64,000 nt of DNA from Enterococcus raffinosus (GTDB taxonomy: Bacteria > Bacillota > Bacilli > Lactobacillales > Enterococcaceae): the NCBI RefSeq assembly GCF_018917525.1, contig NZ_JAHLOS010000014.1, forward strand, positions 32,710-96,709, in the 5' to 3' direction. The translations under genes were made by a program, and so were the position numbers. Shown piece by piece: positions 42,956-52,830 of the stretch. The notes under the pieces were generated by a model. The model had not been told where the DNA came from and searched no databases. It worked only from the letters and a program-made list of their open reading frames with translations. Position 1 is the stretch's first letter. Each line of letters begins with the position of its first letter.

Positions 42956-44220
42956 TGAAAAAGAAACTCTTCGGTATCTTTGGGCCGATCCTTTTAGCGG
43001 CAGGTTTATTGGTTCTTCTGTTTTTTTCACCATTTAAAATCAACAGCAACGATCCAAAGCTGATCAAAGCTGCTTCAAGTTCGATGGCGGGAAATGTTCT
43101 GCGAGGAAACAGTATCACAAAGGAAGCCCTAAGTACCGATAAATACGTCCCCTTCTTTGGTTCCTCTGAATTGAGTCGGATCAGTCCGTTCCATCCATCG
43201 GTCCTAGCCGAAAAGTATGACCGCGGCTATACTCCGTTTTTGATGGGCGCACCGGGAACCCAGTCGCTGACCCAATTCATGATGATGCAGTCGTTGGGAA
43301 ACGAGCTGAAAGATCGAAAGGTGGTCTTCATCATTTCTCCACAATGGTTTGTTAAAAATGGGATCAAACGTGACTATTTTGATGCCTATTATTCCCCAGA
43401 GCAAACCTTGACTTGGCTGTTGAATCTAAAAAAAGTCCAAGCCAGTGATCAATATTTGGCTCAACGCCTGACGCATTACGGAGTGGTAAGAAAAGATGAA
43501 CGTTTAGAAAGAATGCTGGATGCAGTGATGGATGGCCGTTTGCCAGATAAAACGGATGTCACCTTCAGCAAGCTAAAATTAAATATGTTGGAACGTGAAG
43601 ATGAATTGTTCAGTACGATCGGGATGATCAGTAAACAGAAGGCGATTGATGAAAATGTCAAAGCCCTGCCTGAAGCTTATGATCAGCATAAGTTGAATCA
43701 GTTAGCCAATCGTTTAGGCAAGCAGGCGACTCAAGGAAATGAATTTGGTATTCAACATCGTTTTTATCAAAAACGAATCAAACCTCATATGGATCGATTT
43801 GCCAATTCGCAACGAAAATGGGATTATCGCTATTCCCCAGAGTTTTCCGATTTTCAATTGGCGCTTGATCAATTAGCGAAAAAGCATGCGGATGTGCTCT
43901 TTATCATTCCACCTGTCAATGGCCGCTGGGCGAAATTTACAGGTCTTTCTGATGAGATGTTGCAGCAATTCTCGGCTAAGATCAAATATCAATTAACTTC
44001 TCAGGGCTTCACCAATATCGCTGACTATTCAGACCAACAAAATACACCGTACTTCATGCAAGATACGATTCATTTGGGTTGGAAGGGCTGGTTAGCGGCA
44101 GACAAAAAAATCGCACCGTTTTTGAGAAATCCTAAGTCTCAAGGCGAAAATTATACCCTCAACAATCGCTATTTCTTAAGTAAAGAATGGCAGGAAATGA
44201 ATCCAGATGCAATAAAATAG
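42955..44220 (+). CDS. dltD: D-alanyl-lipoteichoic acid biosynthesis protein DltD
   Basis: A 421-residue membrane-anchored, extracytoplasmic protein: N-terminal helix (FGPILLAAGLLVLLFFSPF), SGNH-like features (FFGSSELSRISPFHPS with the nucleophile serine, GAPGTQSL, and TIHLGWKGW with the catalytic Asp/His). It finishes the transfer of D-alanine to teichoic acid. Overlaps dltC and ends the operon with a strong terminator. Confidence 0.95.
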   Translation: MKKKLFGIFGPILLAAGLLVLLFFSPFKINSNDPKLIKAASSSMAGNVLRGNSITKEALSTDKYVPFFGSSELSRISPFHPSVLAEKYDRGYTPFLMGAPGTQSLTQFMMMQSLGNELKDRKVVFIISPQWFVKNGIKRDYFDAYYSPEQTLTWLLNLKKVQASDQYLAQRLTHYGVVRKDERLERMLDAVMDGRLPDKTDVTFSKLKLNMLEREDELFSTIGMISKQKAIDENVKALPEAYDQHKLNQLANRLGKQATQGNEFGIQHRFYQKRIKPHMDRFANSQRKWDYRYSPEFSDFQLALDQLAKKHADVLFIIPPVNGRWAKFTGLSDEMLQQFSAKIKYQLTSQGFTNIADYSDQQNTPYFMQDTIHLGWKGWLAADKKIAPFLRNPKSQGENYTLNNRYFLSKEWQEMNPDAIK

Positions 44221-44223
44221 AAG

Positions 44224-44265
44224 CAGGGCAATCACACTTGTAAACTTGTGATTGCCCTGTTTTAT
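44224..44265 (+). terminator. Terminator of the dlt operon
   Basis: A 13-bp perfect stem CAGGGCAATCACA/TGTGATTGCCCTG (44224-44236, 44247-44259) with T4ATT. Confidence 0.88.
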
Positions 44266-44592
44266 TGTCTAAATCAGCGAAGTAAAAGGGCTATTTAATA
44301 GGATCACTTTTATTTAAAAAAAAGAATTTTGAAGTGAAATAGAAACAAGCAAAACAACTTTGTGACTGGACTTTATTTTTTAGGTGTTCTTTTTCATATC
44401 TTTATAGTCAATTTAGAGAGAATAAGCATAATCACACCTGTAACTTTAAAAAAATTAAAAAAACACCTATAAACGAAAACGTTTGTTTTTTTTAATTCTC
44501 AACTACGAAAGAAAAAAACTCCATTTTCACTTTTAGCGTTATACTTTTATCAAATAATAAAGCGTATACATGGCTGGAGGGAGCCCATACAA
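44266..44592 (+). other. AT-rich gap before the acidic-protein gene
   Basis: No gene seen. A short stem AAACG/CGTTT followed by eight T lies near 44473-44494, and TATACT at 44540-44545 may be the -10 of the next gene. Otherwise I see nothing assignable. Confidence 0.4.
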
Positions 44593-45741
44593 ATGAAAAC
44601 GATGAAGCAGGAAAAACCGCTATTACCGAGAACCTTGTTTGGAGTGAAAAGAACCACACTGGAGGCGAAAATCGCTAGCTATTTCGAATTTTCTCAAGAT
44701 GTTGCCACATTTATTAAGTACCTTGTAGTGGTTATGGTACGAAATTCACTTGTTGTTAGTGATTTTTCTTTTCTTTGCCAAGAATTGGTTTGTGAGGTGT
44801 TCCTGACAGCAGAGCCTAGTGATGCGCTGCGTGAATACTGTGCTTATTTTAAAGATTATTTCAAAAACAGCGGAGATTGGGACAAGGTCGTTCGCCGCTT
44901 GTTTGTTGACAAAAAGGAATACTATCGGTTAACCGAGAAAGCTCGTGCATATAAAAAACGTTTAGATAATCCCGGAACAGAAAAACCGCAGAATCCAGAG
45001 CTGGCTCTTCGGCTCGTTTCTACCTTTGAAGATGCGTCAGGCAAGAAGCACGCGCTGACGATTGCTGATGCAGACGAAACACGCTCAAGGGCGGAAACTT
45101 CTCAAATTCTGGAAATCCTTACGACTGTGGCATTCTTTGAGACAGCTGCTGGTGTAAGACGGTTTGTAAAATTAGTCCAAGCGAAGCGCCCAGGAGTAAA
45201 AGATACTTTTGTGGAAGAGGAAGTATCGGTTGAGGAACAAGTTGAGGAACAAGTCGAGGATCAAGTAGAACATCAAGACGCCCTACAAGTAGCGTCCGTC
45301 CAAAATTCAGAAGCGCCAGAAGTAAAGACAATCGAAATCGTTGTGCCCGCAGGAGTTGATCTGAGTACGTTGGATGATCAAGAGTTACTGACATTGGTTC
45401 GCGTAGGACACCCCGATGTGGTTAGTTTAGAAAATGTTCGGGTGGTGTTTACTGAAGAAGAGCCGGAGGAACCGGTAGCGGATGAACTTGAAATGCAAGA
45501 ACCTACTCTCGATCTCGAACCTATGAGCGCCCAGACGTCACAAACCTTGTTAAAAGACAGAGCTACGCCGAAAACCGCAACCGACGTCTCTGATCCGCCA
45601 ACCGCAAAACCACAGAAGCCTAACAAGACGAAACTGCTGACACCTAAAGGTGCTTATGTTCGGAATTTGATTGAGAATGGGCCTCAGAAAAAAGGCAGTT
45701 GGAAAAAGAAGGGAGATAGTGCTAAGAAGAAAAGAAAATGA
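44593..45741 (+). CDS. Unrecognised acidic protein with basic tail
   Basis: A 382-residue protein I do not recognise. Residues 1-140 are helical and mixed in charge; residues about 205-235 hold an acidic pseudo-repeat (VEEEVSVEEQ, VEEQVEDQVEHQ); 240-300 contain a TIEIVVPAGVDLSTLDDQEL stretch that looks like a small folded unit; the tail is Lys-rich (PKGAYVRNLIENGPQKKGSW, then KKKGDSAKKKRK). No signal peptide or membrane helix. TGGAGGGAG precedes the ATG. Monocistronic between the dlt operon and a two-component system. The basic tail could bind nucleic acid or the membrane; this is a guess. Confidence 0.6.
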   Translation: MKTMKQEKPLLPRTLFGVKRTTLEAKIASYFEFSQDVATFIKYLVVVMVRNSLVVSDFSFLCQELVCEVFLTAEPSDALREYCAYFKDYFKNSGDWDKVVRRLFVDKKEYYRLTEKARAYKKRLDNPGTEKPQNPELALRLVSTFEDASGKKHALTIADADETRSRAETSQILEILTTVAFFETAAGVRRFVKLVQAKRPGVKDTFVEEEVSVEEQVEEQVEDQVEHQDALQVASVQNSEAPEVKTIEIVVPAGVDLSTLDDQELLTLVRVGHPDVVSLENVRVVFTEEEPEEPVADELEMQEPTLDLEPMSAQTSQTLLKDRATPKTATDVSDPPTAKPQKPNKTKLLTPKGAYVRNLIENGPQKKGSWKKKGDSAKKKRK

Positions 45742-45795
45742 GCGATTTAATTTTTAAACAGGTATAGTTGTTGCCTCTTCAAATTGTAAAATAAA

Positions 45796-45826
45796 AGAGC
45801 CCAAAGAAAATATTCTTTGGAACTCT
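45796..45826. terminator. Bidirectional hairpin between the acidic-protein gene and the response-regulator gene
   Basis: Stem of AGAG, CCAAAGAA paired with TTCTTTGG, CTCT (45796-45808 with 45813-45826); TTTTATTTT follows on the minus strand. Confidence 0.7.
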
Positions 45827-45839
45827 AGTCAATTTCTTG

Positions 45840-46463
45840 CTAATAATTTTTATAATAGAAGATTGCTAGCTGTGTTCGGTCACGAACCCCTAATTTATCT
45901 AATAGCTGGCTGATGTTGTTGCGGACTGTACCCTCACTCAAGAACAGCTCTTGGGCAATCTCCTTGTTGTTTTTGCCATTGGCGACTGCAATCAGAATAC
46001 TTTCCTCTCTTTCAGATAAGTCAATGGCTGGTTGTTTGCGAAGAGATTGATCCGTCAAGATCGAAGCTAATTTTCCTACGATCTCTGTTCCAAAGACAGT
46101 CTGTCCATTATATACAGCTTTGATTGCAGGGACAATACTGCCCAGATCCTGCTTGATCAAATAGCCTTTGACACCGATCTGCAAAGCTTCCCGGATATAG
46201 TCATCATCGCAAAAGGTCGTTAATAATAAAATGACGGCTTCTGGCACCTGTTTAAAAATCGCTTTTGCGGCTTCGATCCCAGTACTATCTCCCATACGAA
46301 TATCTGTTAATAGAACATCCGGATGCTCCTGCAAATATAGTTTAACTGCTTCTGGTGCGGAATTTCCGGTACCGACAACGTTTATTTCATCAGATATTTC
46401 TAAAATAGTTTTCAATGATTCCGTTACCAACGGGTCATCGTCAACAACAACAACGCGAATCAT
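45840..46463 (-). CDS. NarL/LuxR-family response regulator
   Basis: A 207-residue regulator. Receiver domain with acidic pocket VVVVDDDPLV and phospho-acceptor D54 (LLTDIRMGDS), then LuxR-type helix-turn-helix (LSEREESILIAVANGKNNKEIAQELFLSEGTVRNNISQLLDKLGV). AGGAGGAGG lies seven bases before the ATG at 46463; an upstream in-frame start overlaps the kinase gene. Pairs with the histidine kinase immediately upstream and probably drives the divergent ABC exporter. Confidence 0.9.
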   Translation of the reverse strand: MIRVVVVDDDPLVTESLKTILEISDEINVVGTGNSAPEAVKLYLQEHPDVLLTDIRMGDSTGIEAAKAIFKQVPEAVILLLTTFCDDDYIREALQIGVKGYLIKQDLGSIVPAIKAVYNGQTVFGTEIVGKLASILTDQSLRKQPAIDLSEREESILIAVANGKNNKEIAQELFLSEGTVRNNISQLLDKLGVRDRTQLAIFYYKNY

Positions 46464-46504
46464 GGCATACCTCCTCCTAGTACTATAGAATCTTTTCTTC
46501 TTGT

Positions 46505-47605
46505 TCAATGGTTATTGTGAAAGGATGTTTGACTGTCTTTTGGCAGAACGATATGAATTAGAAAATTATCTAGAGTTTGTGAGACATGCAGTTGTCCGTT
46601 AATTTGTTCTACGCGCTGCCGCATGCTTTTTAAACCAATGCCATCTCCGCTCTTCTTGGCAAGCGTTCCATTATCAAGAATTTGCAGTCGATAAAAGGCA
46701 GGCAGTTCATTAAATGAAAGTGTCACTTTGGTAGCATTACTGTGTTTCATCACATTAGCCAGCGCTTCCTTAAGAATCATAAGCAGCGTTCGTTCTTGCT
46801 CCTGATTCATACCTTCTGGAACATTTCCCCGAATCTCCACTTCGCAAAATTGAAAATCTGCAATTAATAATTCAAGTCCCTTTGAAAAGGAAAGTGAGGT
46901 CTCGTGAAGATCGTGGACACTTTCGCGAATATTATCCATCCCTGTATGAATCGTTGTCCGTAATTGGTTCAACGGTTTTTTTAAATTCTCTGTTTGATTG
47001 ACTGCTTCAATTGCGCCAAGCTGAATAATCGCACTAGATAGTAGATGTCCGACGTTATCATGGATGTCGCGAGCGATCCGATTTCGTTCTTCGGAAATTT
47101 CCAAATCGATGAAGGTTTCCTGCGATTGGATGAGCTCCTGATTTTTCAGTTTCAACAGTTCTTGCTTTTCCCAACTGTCATCCTTTAATTGCAGCAAGGC
47201 TTCTTTTATCTCGGATTGTTTTTTTCCACGCCAGGCTAAAAGGATCGCGAAGCTACTCAAGAGTAAAATCAGCATACGCTCTGGTGAAGAATAGGCATCT
47301 TGTAATAAGGGGACTGCTAAGACGATTAGTGCCCAGCTCCAAATAATCTCTTCGCGCCAAGCGATCCGCAGGTTTGCCGGCAAGAAAAGCAGCAGTGGGG
47401 GCCAGAAAAAACTTAGGATTAATAAGGGAAAAACGCCCAATGCTTGTCCTAAAGCCTGCTTCAGCAATAGAGCGGGACCGGCCAAAAGGATACTGGCTAA
47501 CAAATAGACCACCATTTGCGGTTTGAAATCCTGTTGAAAAAGCAACAGGATCCCAATCAATTCTAAAAAGAAAAAATCCATTGAATAGCTGTTTAAATTT
47601 TTCAT
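46505..47605 (-). CDS. NarL-type sensor histidine kinase
   Basis: A 366-residue HisKA_3 kinase. Five or six short membrane helices fill residues 10-125 with no sizeable external domain, then a coiled linker, the phospho-acceptor H182 in SEERNRIARDIHDNVGHLLS, and a HATPase domain (ILKEALANVMKHSNATKV, DNGTLAKKSGDGIGLKSMR). An intramembrane-sensing design like this is common in kinases paired with ABC exporters (for example the B. subtilis yvfRSTU arrangement). The response regulator follows after 41 bases. Confidence 0.88.
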   Translation of the reverse strand: MKNLNSYSMDFFFLELIGILLLFQQDFKPQMVVYLLASILLAGPALLLKQALGQALGVFPLLILSFFWPPLLLFLPANLRIAWREEIIWSWALIVLAVPLLQDAYSSPERMLILLLSSFAILLAWRGKKQSEIKEALLQLKDDSWEKQELLKLKNQELIQSQETFIDLEISEERNRIARDIHDNVGHLLSSAIIQLGAIEAVNQTENLKKPLNQLRTTIHTGMDNIRESVHDLHETSLSFSKGLELLIADFQFCEVEIRGNVPEGMNQEQERTLLMILKEALANVMKHSNATKVTLSFNELPAFYRLQILDNGTLAKKSGDGIGLKSMRQRVEQINGQLHVSQTLDNFLIHIVLPKDSQTSFHNNH

Positions 47606-47683
47606 TGACGCTCCTACTCTGTATTAAGGCTTCATTTCTCTGATTGCGGAGAAATAAGGTTGATTCGCATCATCAATTATTAC

Positions 47684-47732
47684 GTCATTTGATTTAGGTG
47701 AAATTCTGCACGAATCAAATGACATTTGTCAT
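47684..47732. promoter_or_regulatory. Inverted repeats in the divergent kinase/exporter promoter region
   Basis: GTCATTTGATT/AATCAAATGAC (47684-47694, 47713-47723) and the overlapping palindrome ATGACATTTGTCAT (47719-47732). TATAGT at 47778-47783 may be the -10 of the exporter. Likely response-regulator sites. Confidence 0.6.
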
Positions 47733-47817
47733 CTTATGATTGGCGCAAACTCACTACAAGCAAACGCTTATTTTCATTATAGTAAATGTAAGAAGAAAAG
47801 GAAAAGGGGTTTTTCAA

Positions 47818-48750
47818 ATGTTGATCGAAATCGAGAACTTAGTAAAACGTTATGGTGATTTCACCGCCTTGAATCATTTAAATTTATCTGTAAAAAAAGG
47901 GGAGATATTGGGATTGCTTGGTCCAAACGGCAGCGGCAAATCCACTACTATCAATTGTATTCTTTCATTACTGACCTATGACCGCGGATCAATCAAGATT
48001 TTTGGAGAAGAAATGGGACCGGAAAAGTATAACATCAAACAAAAAATCGGGGTTGTCCCTCAGGAAATTGCTTTTTTTGAAGAATTGACTGTTACGGACA
48101 ATATCAATTATTTTTGCGGAATGTATATTCAAGAAAAAGCAAGACGTGAACAATATGTCGAAGAAGTGATTCAGCTCGTTGGCTTAGAGGAGTTTCGCAA
48201 ATTTTATCCGAAACAGCTAAGCGGCGGATTGAAACGACGGTTGAACATTGCTTGCGGAATTGTCCATAAGCCGGAATTGATTTTCTTAGATGAGCCAACT
48301 GTCGCAGTTGACCCTCAGAGTCGAAATAAAATTTTGGACAGCATCAAGGAGTTAAATCGGATGGGTGCAACGATTGTCTACACGACGCATTATATGGAAG
48401 AGGTCGAGATTTTGTGTAACCATATCGTCATCATCGACCAAGGACAAGTGATTGCGGAAGGCAGCAAAGAACAATTGAAAAATATGGTTCGTGAGAATGA
48501 AAAATTAATTATTGAAGTTCCAGGACTATCCCAAGAACAAGTGGATGCGGTCGGAGCTTTTCCATCGATTATCGAAGTAACTTATGATGAAAATTATTTA
48601 AGTGTAACGACGAAAGAGTTGAAGGAAACCTTGCTGCCGATCTTAAATTATTTTGAAGTCGAAAAAATTATGTATGCCAACATTCATACACAAGAGGCGA
48701 CACTAAACGATGTCTTTTTAGAAATAACTGGAAAAGAATTGAGAGATTAG
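47818..48750 (+). CDS. ABC-2 exporter ATP-binding protein
   Basis: A 310-residue ATPase of the drug/lantibiotic exporter type. Walker A GLLGPNGSGKSTT, Q-loop GVVPQEIAFF, signature KQLSGGLKRR, Walker B LIFLDEPTVAVDPQSR, switch TTHYMEEVE; a C-terminal domain of about 80 residues is typical of this subfamily. The ATG at 47818 follows AAAAGGGG. It forms an operon with two permease genes, divergent from the two-component system. Confidence 0.9.
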   Translation: MLIEIENLVKRYGDFTALNHLNLSVKKGEILGLLGPNGSGKSTTINCILSLLTYDRGSIKIFGEEMGPEKYNIKQKIGVVPQEIAFFEELTVTDNINYFCGMYIQEKARREQYVEEVIQLVGLEEFRKFYPKQLSGGLKRRLNIACGIVHKPELIFLDEPTVAVDPQSRNKILDSIKELNRMGATIVYTTHYMEEVEILCNHIVIIDQGQVIAEGSKEQLKNMVRENEKLIIEVPGLSQEQVDAVGAFPSIIEVTYDENYLSVTTKELKETLLPILNYFEVEKIMYANIHTQEATLNDVFLEITGKELRD

Positions 48751-48761
48751 GAGGAGCTAAG

Positions 48762-49898
48762 ATGTTTATTCGTTTGTTTACGTATCGATTACGTGTTCTG
48801 TTAAGAAATCGCAGCTTACTTTTTTGGACCCTCGCTTTTCCAATCGCATTAGGTCTGCTGTTTAATCTAGCCTTTGGCGATCTCGACAAAATTTGGGGGA
48901 CAGAGCAATCCACGGTCGGAATCGTTTCTACTGATGAAGCCAATCAGGAACGCTTTGAGAATGTGTTAAAGGAAATCAAGCAAGATGGAAAAGTGATTTT
49001 TAAAAGCAAAGCAATGACTAAGAAAAAAGCCCAAGAGCAGTTAGCCAATGATAAGCTTTCCGGTTATTTTACAATTGACGAAAAAGAAATTGAACTATTT
49101 GTCAGTAAAAGTGACACGCAGCAAACGGTTTTAAAAGAAGTCTTGAATCAATATCTGCAAAATACCAATAAGGCAGAAACTTTGATGGCAACTGGGAAGG
49201 TTCAACCGCAAGAGATCAACCAGCTGCTTCAGCAGGAGAGCTATGTGAAAGATGGAAACGGCACAGGAAATTTCAATTTGAAATCCTTCTACTTTTTTAC
49301 ATTGGTCGGTATGACGATCATGTATGGATTCATGTGGGGGCTGCGCAACGCAAATGACCAGCAGGCCAATCAATCACCTGAAGGTATCCGCTTATGTCTG
49401 ATCCCTCGAAATAAATTACTTGTTTCATTTGCCAATATGCTGGCAAGCTTTATCCTGTTCTTTGTTCAGACAGTCTTGATTCTGATGTTCTATCGATTTG
49501 TCTATCAAGTTGAGTTTGGCGATCATTGGAACTATATTTTGCTCGTCTGCGCTTTAGGCACCTTTACCGCTATTTCGTTTGGTACGTTAATCGGTAATGT
49601 TTTTTCAAAACTGGATTTTCAACAAAAAATATCAATCGGGATATCGATCTCGATGATCATGAGTTTCCTAGCGGGAATGATGGGTTCTCAGTCAATTAAA
49701 TATTGGATCGATGTGAATCTGCCGTTTTTAGGACGGATTAATATTGTTAATCTAATCAGTGAAAGTCTTTATCAATTATTCTACTATCAATCGTTGACAC
49801 CCTTTTATACCAACTTGATTTGGTTAGTTGGATTTGGTGTGTTGTTTATCCTGCTTAACTATTCTTTCGAAAGGAAGGTGCAATATGACCACTTATAA
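48762..49898 (+). CDS. ABC-2 type permease, first subunit
   Basis: A 378-residue permease: one N-terminal helix (LLFWTLAFPIALGLLFNLAFG), an extracytoplasmic segment of about 130 residues, then five helices (FYFFTLVGMTIMYGFMWGL; MLASFILFFVQTVLILMF; etc.). AGGAGGAG precedes the ATG, eleven bases after the ATPase gene. Its end overlaps the second permease gene. Confidence 0.85.
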   Translation: MFIRLFTYRLRVLLRNRSLLFWTLAFPIALGLLFNLAFGDLDKIWGTEQSTVGIVSTDEANQERFENVLKEIKQDGKVIFKSKAMTKKKAQEQLANDKLSGYFTIDEKEIELFVSKSDTQQTVLKEVLNQYLQNTNKAETLMATGKVQPQEINQLLQQESYVKDGNGTGNFNLKSFYFFTLVGMTIMYGFMWGLRNANDQQANQSPEGIRLCLIPRNKLLVSFANMLASFILFFVQTVLILMFYRFVYQVEFGDHWNYILLVCALGTFTAISFGTLIGNVFSKLDFQQKISIGISISMIMSFLAGMMGSQSIKYWIDVNLPFLGRINIVNLISESLYQLFYYQSLTPFYTNLIWLVGFGVLFILLNYSFERKVQYDHL

Positions 49899-51057
49899 GG
49901 CGATTCTGGAAATTTTAAAAAGGAAAAAAGGCAGTTTGCTGCTAGGGGTCATTATCATGGCAGTGATCACCCTTTTCTATGCTGGACAATTAACCAAAGA
50001 TGCAGAAGAATTAACCGGGGCGAAAATCGCGATTCTTTCAGAGGATGATTCTGCGATTGAAAAGGGCTTCGTTGATTATTTAGGTAAGCAGCATAATCTT
50101 GTTAAGTTGAAGGATACCTCGCAAAAAGGGTTGGATGATGCGCTGTATTTTGATGAAGTAGAATACATTTTAGAGATCCCCAAAGACTTCTCTGAGAAGT
50201 TAGCACAAGGAGAAGGTGTGAAACTAGCTGGCAAGACGCGTCCAGCGACCTTTTCTAAATCATTAGTGGATACGACAATCAATAATTTTATGAATACCTA
50301 TTTGACCTATCAAAAGCAAATGCCAGAGGATAGTCCAAAGGATGTGCTCAAGAAAACTCAGTCAACGCTGAAGGAAGATGGGAAAGTAAATTTTGATCTA
50401 ACGTATCATAAAAAGAAAAAGCAACAGGTCAGCGGACAAATCTATAACTTATTGGCTTATGGAATGTTCATGTCGATTTTTAGTGGCTATGCCGCAGTAA
50501 ACTTAGCCTTCAATCGTGAGGAGATCAGTCGCCGCAACAGCTGTTCACCAATTTCGCGCCGGAAGCTATCACGAAAAATTGCGATTGGAAATTTGGTCTA
50601 TTCAATCTTCTGTTGGGTCCTGTTTATAGCTTTTGTTTTAGTTATCACTAAAGGAGCGTTCGATCAGGTCATGGGCTACTTCGTACTGAATACACTCGCC
50701 TTTTTCATAGCTATTATCAGCTTTTCGGTATTGGTTACGAGTATTATGAAAAATGAAGATGCCATCGCGGGGATCAATAATATCTTTATTATGGGGAGCT
50801 GTTTTGTCGGCGGAGTCTTTGTACCAAGTGCGTTCTTACCTGATGTGGTAAATAAAATCGCCGCCTTCACCCCGACCTATTGGTTTGCCCAGAACAATGA
50901 ATTGATCGGAAAAACAGTGAATTTCAATCAAGCTTTCCTAGATAAATTCTTATTCCAATCTGGCGTGCTGTTAGCATTTGCGGCAGCTTTCTGGGTCATT
51001 CATATGATCACGATGAAAGAAAAGGGGAGTTTGGTTTATAAAAAGGTGAAAGCATAA
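49885..51057 (+). CDS. ABC-2 type permease, second subunit
   Basis: A 390-residue permease of the same type: N-terminal helix (SLLLGVIIMAVITLFYAG), external segment of about 150 residues, then the membrane bundle with GYFVLNTLAFFIAIISFSVLV and the conserved GSCFVGGVFVPSAFLPDVV. The ATG at 49885 lies in the end of the preceding gene behind AAGGAAGG. With the first subunit it likely forms a heterodimeric exporter; the substrate is unknown. Confidence 0.85.
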   Translation: MTTYKAILEILKRKKGSLLLGVIIMAVITLFYAGQLTKDAEELTGAKIAILSEDDSAIEKGFVDYLGKQHNLVKLKDTSQKGLDDALYFDEVEYILEIPKDFSEKLAQGEGVKLAGKTRPATFSKSLVDTTINNFMNTYLTYQKQMPEDSPKDVLKKTQSTLKEDGKVNFDLTYHKKKKQQVSGQIYNLLAYGMFMSIFSGYAAVNLAFNREEISRRNSCSPISRRKLSRKIAIGNLVYSIFCWVLFIAFVLVITKGAFDQVMGYFVLNTLAFFIAIISFSVLVTSIMKNEDAIAGINNIFIMGSCFVGGVFVPSAFLPDVVNKIAAFTPTYWFAQNNELIGKTVNFNQAFLDKFLFQSGVLLAFAAAFWVIHMITMKEKGSLVYKKVKA

Positions 51058-51060
51058 GGA

Positions 51061-51096
51061 AAATCAGCGTGTCCGTATAGGCTACGCTGATTTTTT
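51061..51096. terminator. Terminator after the ABC exporter
   Basis: Stem AATCAGCGT/ACGCTGATT (51062-51070, 51084-51092) with T6, shared with the converging Nudix gene. Confidence 0.82.
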
Positions 51097-51505
51097 ATAC
51101 TTCAAAGTAAATCTGTTGTTCTTCACCGAAAAAGATGGGGAGTAATTCGTTCAAAGTCCCTGCAAGCTTATGTGTGTTTAAATCAGTTTTTTTGACCCAA
51201 AAGAGATCTTCGGGAACGGGTTGCTTTTTGACTGTCGCCGTATAAAGAAATGCCAGCTCACGAGTCTCCTTAGCTAAGTTGTTCCATTCAGCGGTTCCTC
51301 GCAGAACGGGTTGGATCATCAATCCCGTTTCTTCTTCAATTTCTCTTAAAGCAGCCTCATAGCTGCCTTCTTCTTTTTCCACATGACCACCCGGAAAAGT
51401 CCAGCCGGGCCAATCCTTCTTCTTTCGATCCTGTACTAAGATTTCCCCTGCCTCATTTTCCAGCATGACCATCATAGTTAATTCAATCGCCAACAAACGT
51501 GTCAT
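51095..51505 (-). CDS. Nudix hydrolase
   Basis: A 136-residue MutT-like hydrolase with the complete Nudix box (GHVEKEEGSYEAALREIEEE, then TGL). N-terminal strand TMMVMLENEAGEILVQDRKK. It likely hydrolyses an oxidised or non-canonical nucleoside triphosphate, the substrate being unpredictable. The upstream side has a GTGATCAAATG start context with GAGGTGATC as ribosome site. Confidence 0.88.
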   Translation of the reverse strand: MTRLLAIELTMMVMLENEAGEILVQDRKKKDWPGWTFPGGHVEKEEGSYEAALREIEEETGLMIQPVLRGTAEWNNLAKETRELAFLYTATVKKQPVPEDLFWVKKTDLNTHKLAGTLNELLPIFFGEEQQIYFEV

Positions 51506-51682
51506 TTGATCACCTCGTAGTGATTATACAACATACTACGCAGATTTTTTTGACAATGGTATACTAATTTATGGATAAACGCTATCCAGCTTTCTTGTTT
51601 TAAGAGAATTTGAGCGATTATTTTTTTATGGATAGTCAAATACAAAGCAATTATATTTTTTAGCAAAGCAGGAGGAGTAAGA

Positions 51683-52762
51683 GTGGAAAAACAGGAAGAG
51701 CAATTATTGATTGATTTAACTTCAGCACGCGGCATCGCTGGAAATGAAGATGAGGTCAGAGAAGTCTTTAAAAATTATGCGAAGGGTTTCGCTGACGACA
51801 TTTTCTTTGATGGGTTAGGCAGTGTCATCGCAAAGCACGGTGGCGGCGGCGGACCAAAAGTCTTCATTTCAGGACATTTGGACGAAGTTGGCTTTATGGT
51901 TACCAAGATCACCGAAAAAGGCTTTTTAGAATTTCAAACGATTGGCGGCTGGTGGAATCAAGTGATGCTGGCACAACAAGTTGAAATCAAAACCCGTAAA
52001 GGAAAAATCATTCATGGCGTAATCGGCTCAAAACCACCACATGTGCTGACGCCAGAAGCTCGGAAACGCCCGTTCGAAATCAAAGATATGTTTATTGATA
52101 TCGGGGCATCAAATGCGGATGAAGCCAAAGAATGGGGCATTCGTCCTGGCGATATGGTGACACCATATATTCAATATCAACGAATGAATGATTCGAAATT
52201 CTTATTGGCAAAAGCATGGGATAACCGGATCGGGACGGCTGTGGCTTTACGTGTTTTAGAAAATTTATCCAAGCGAGAGCATCACAATGTGCTGTTCGCC
52301 GGCAGTGATGTCCAGGAAGAAGTTGGTTTACGGGGAGCTCGGACAAGTTCTCATATTGTGAATCCAGATATCGCGTTTGCGTTAGATACAGGTACCGCGG
52401 GTGACACACCGGGGATGACACCAAAAGAGGCGGATTCCGTTCTTGGAAAAGGTCCGCAAATCCTAATCTATGATGCATCGATGGTTCCTCATAAAAAATT
52501 ATTGGATTTCGTGATCGATGTTGCTGAAGAATTAGAAATTCCATTCCAGTATACAGTGATTGCCGGTGGTGGAACCGATGCTGGTCAAATGCATTTAACA
52601 CGGGACGGTGTTCCTTCATTAGCTATCACAGTACCAGTCCGTTACCTGCATTCACATACTTCGATTATTCACGAAGAGGATTATTTTAATACGGTCAAAT
52701 TAGTCACGGAAGTCGTTGCTCGTTTAGACTATGATACAGTTGGAGAAATCAAGAATTACTAA
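51683..52762 (+). CDS. pepA: M42 family glutamyl aminopeptidase
   Basis: A 359-residue dinuclear metallo-aminopeptidase of the M42 family, tetrahedral cytosolic. Metal and catalytic motifs: [50 protein letters not shown], and [19 protein letters not shown] start with GGAGGAG upstream. Lactococcal PepA of this family releases N-terminal Glu/Asp. Single gene. Confidence 0.93.
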   Translation: MEKQEEQLLIDLTSARGIAGNEDEVREVFKNYAKGFADDIFFDGLGSVIAKHGGGGGPKVFISGHLDEVGFMVTKITEKGFLEFQTIGGWWNQVMLAQQVEIKTRKGKIIHGVIGSKPPHVLTPEARKRPFEIKDMFIDIGASNADEAKEWGIRPGDMVTPYIQYQRMNDSKFLLAKAWDNRIGTAVALRVLENLSKREHHNVLFAGSDVQEEVGLRGARTSSHIVNPDIAFALDTGTAGDTPGMTPKEADSVLGKGPQILIYDASMVPHKKLLDFVIDVAEELEIPFQYTVIAGGGTDAGQMHLTRDGVPSLAITVPVRYLHSHTSIIHEEDYFNTVKLVTEVVARLDYDTVGEIKNY

Positions 52763-52830
52763 TTTCTTTAGCTAAAACAGGTTGTTGTTTGTTTTATGTC
52801 CCTCGGTTCTTGTCAAAGGAGAAATGCGAT

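Noticed and set aside
44473..44494. cre site near 44475 before the acidic-protein gene
   Set aside because: CGAAAACGTTTG resembles cre only in the centre; several consensus positions fail. A short hairpin with T-run is the better reading.
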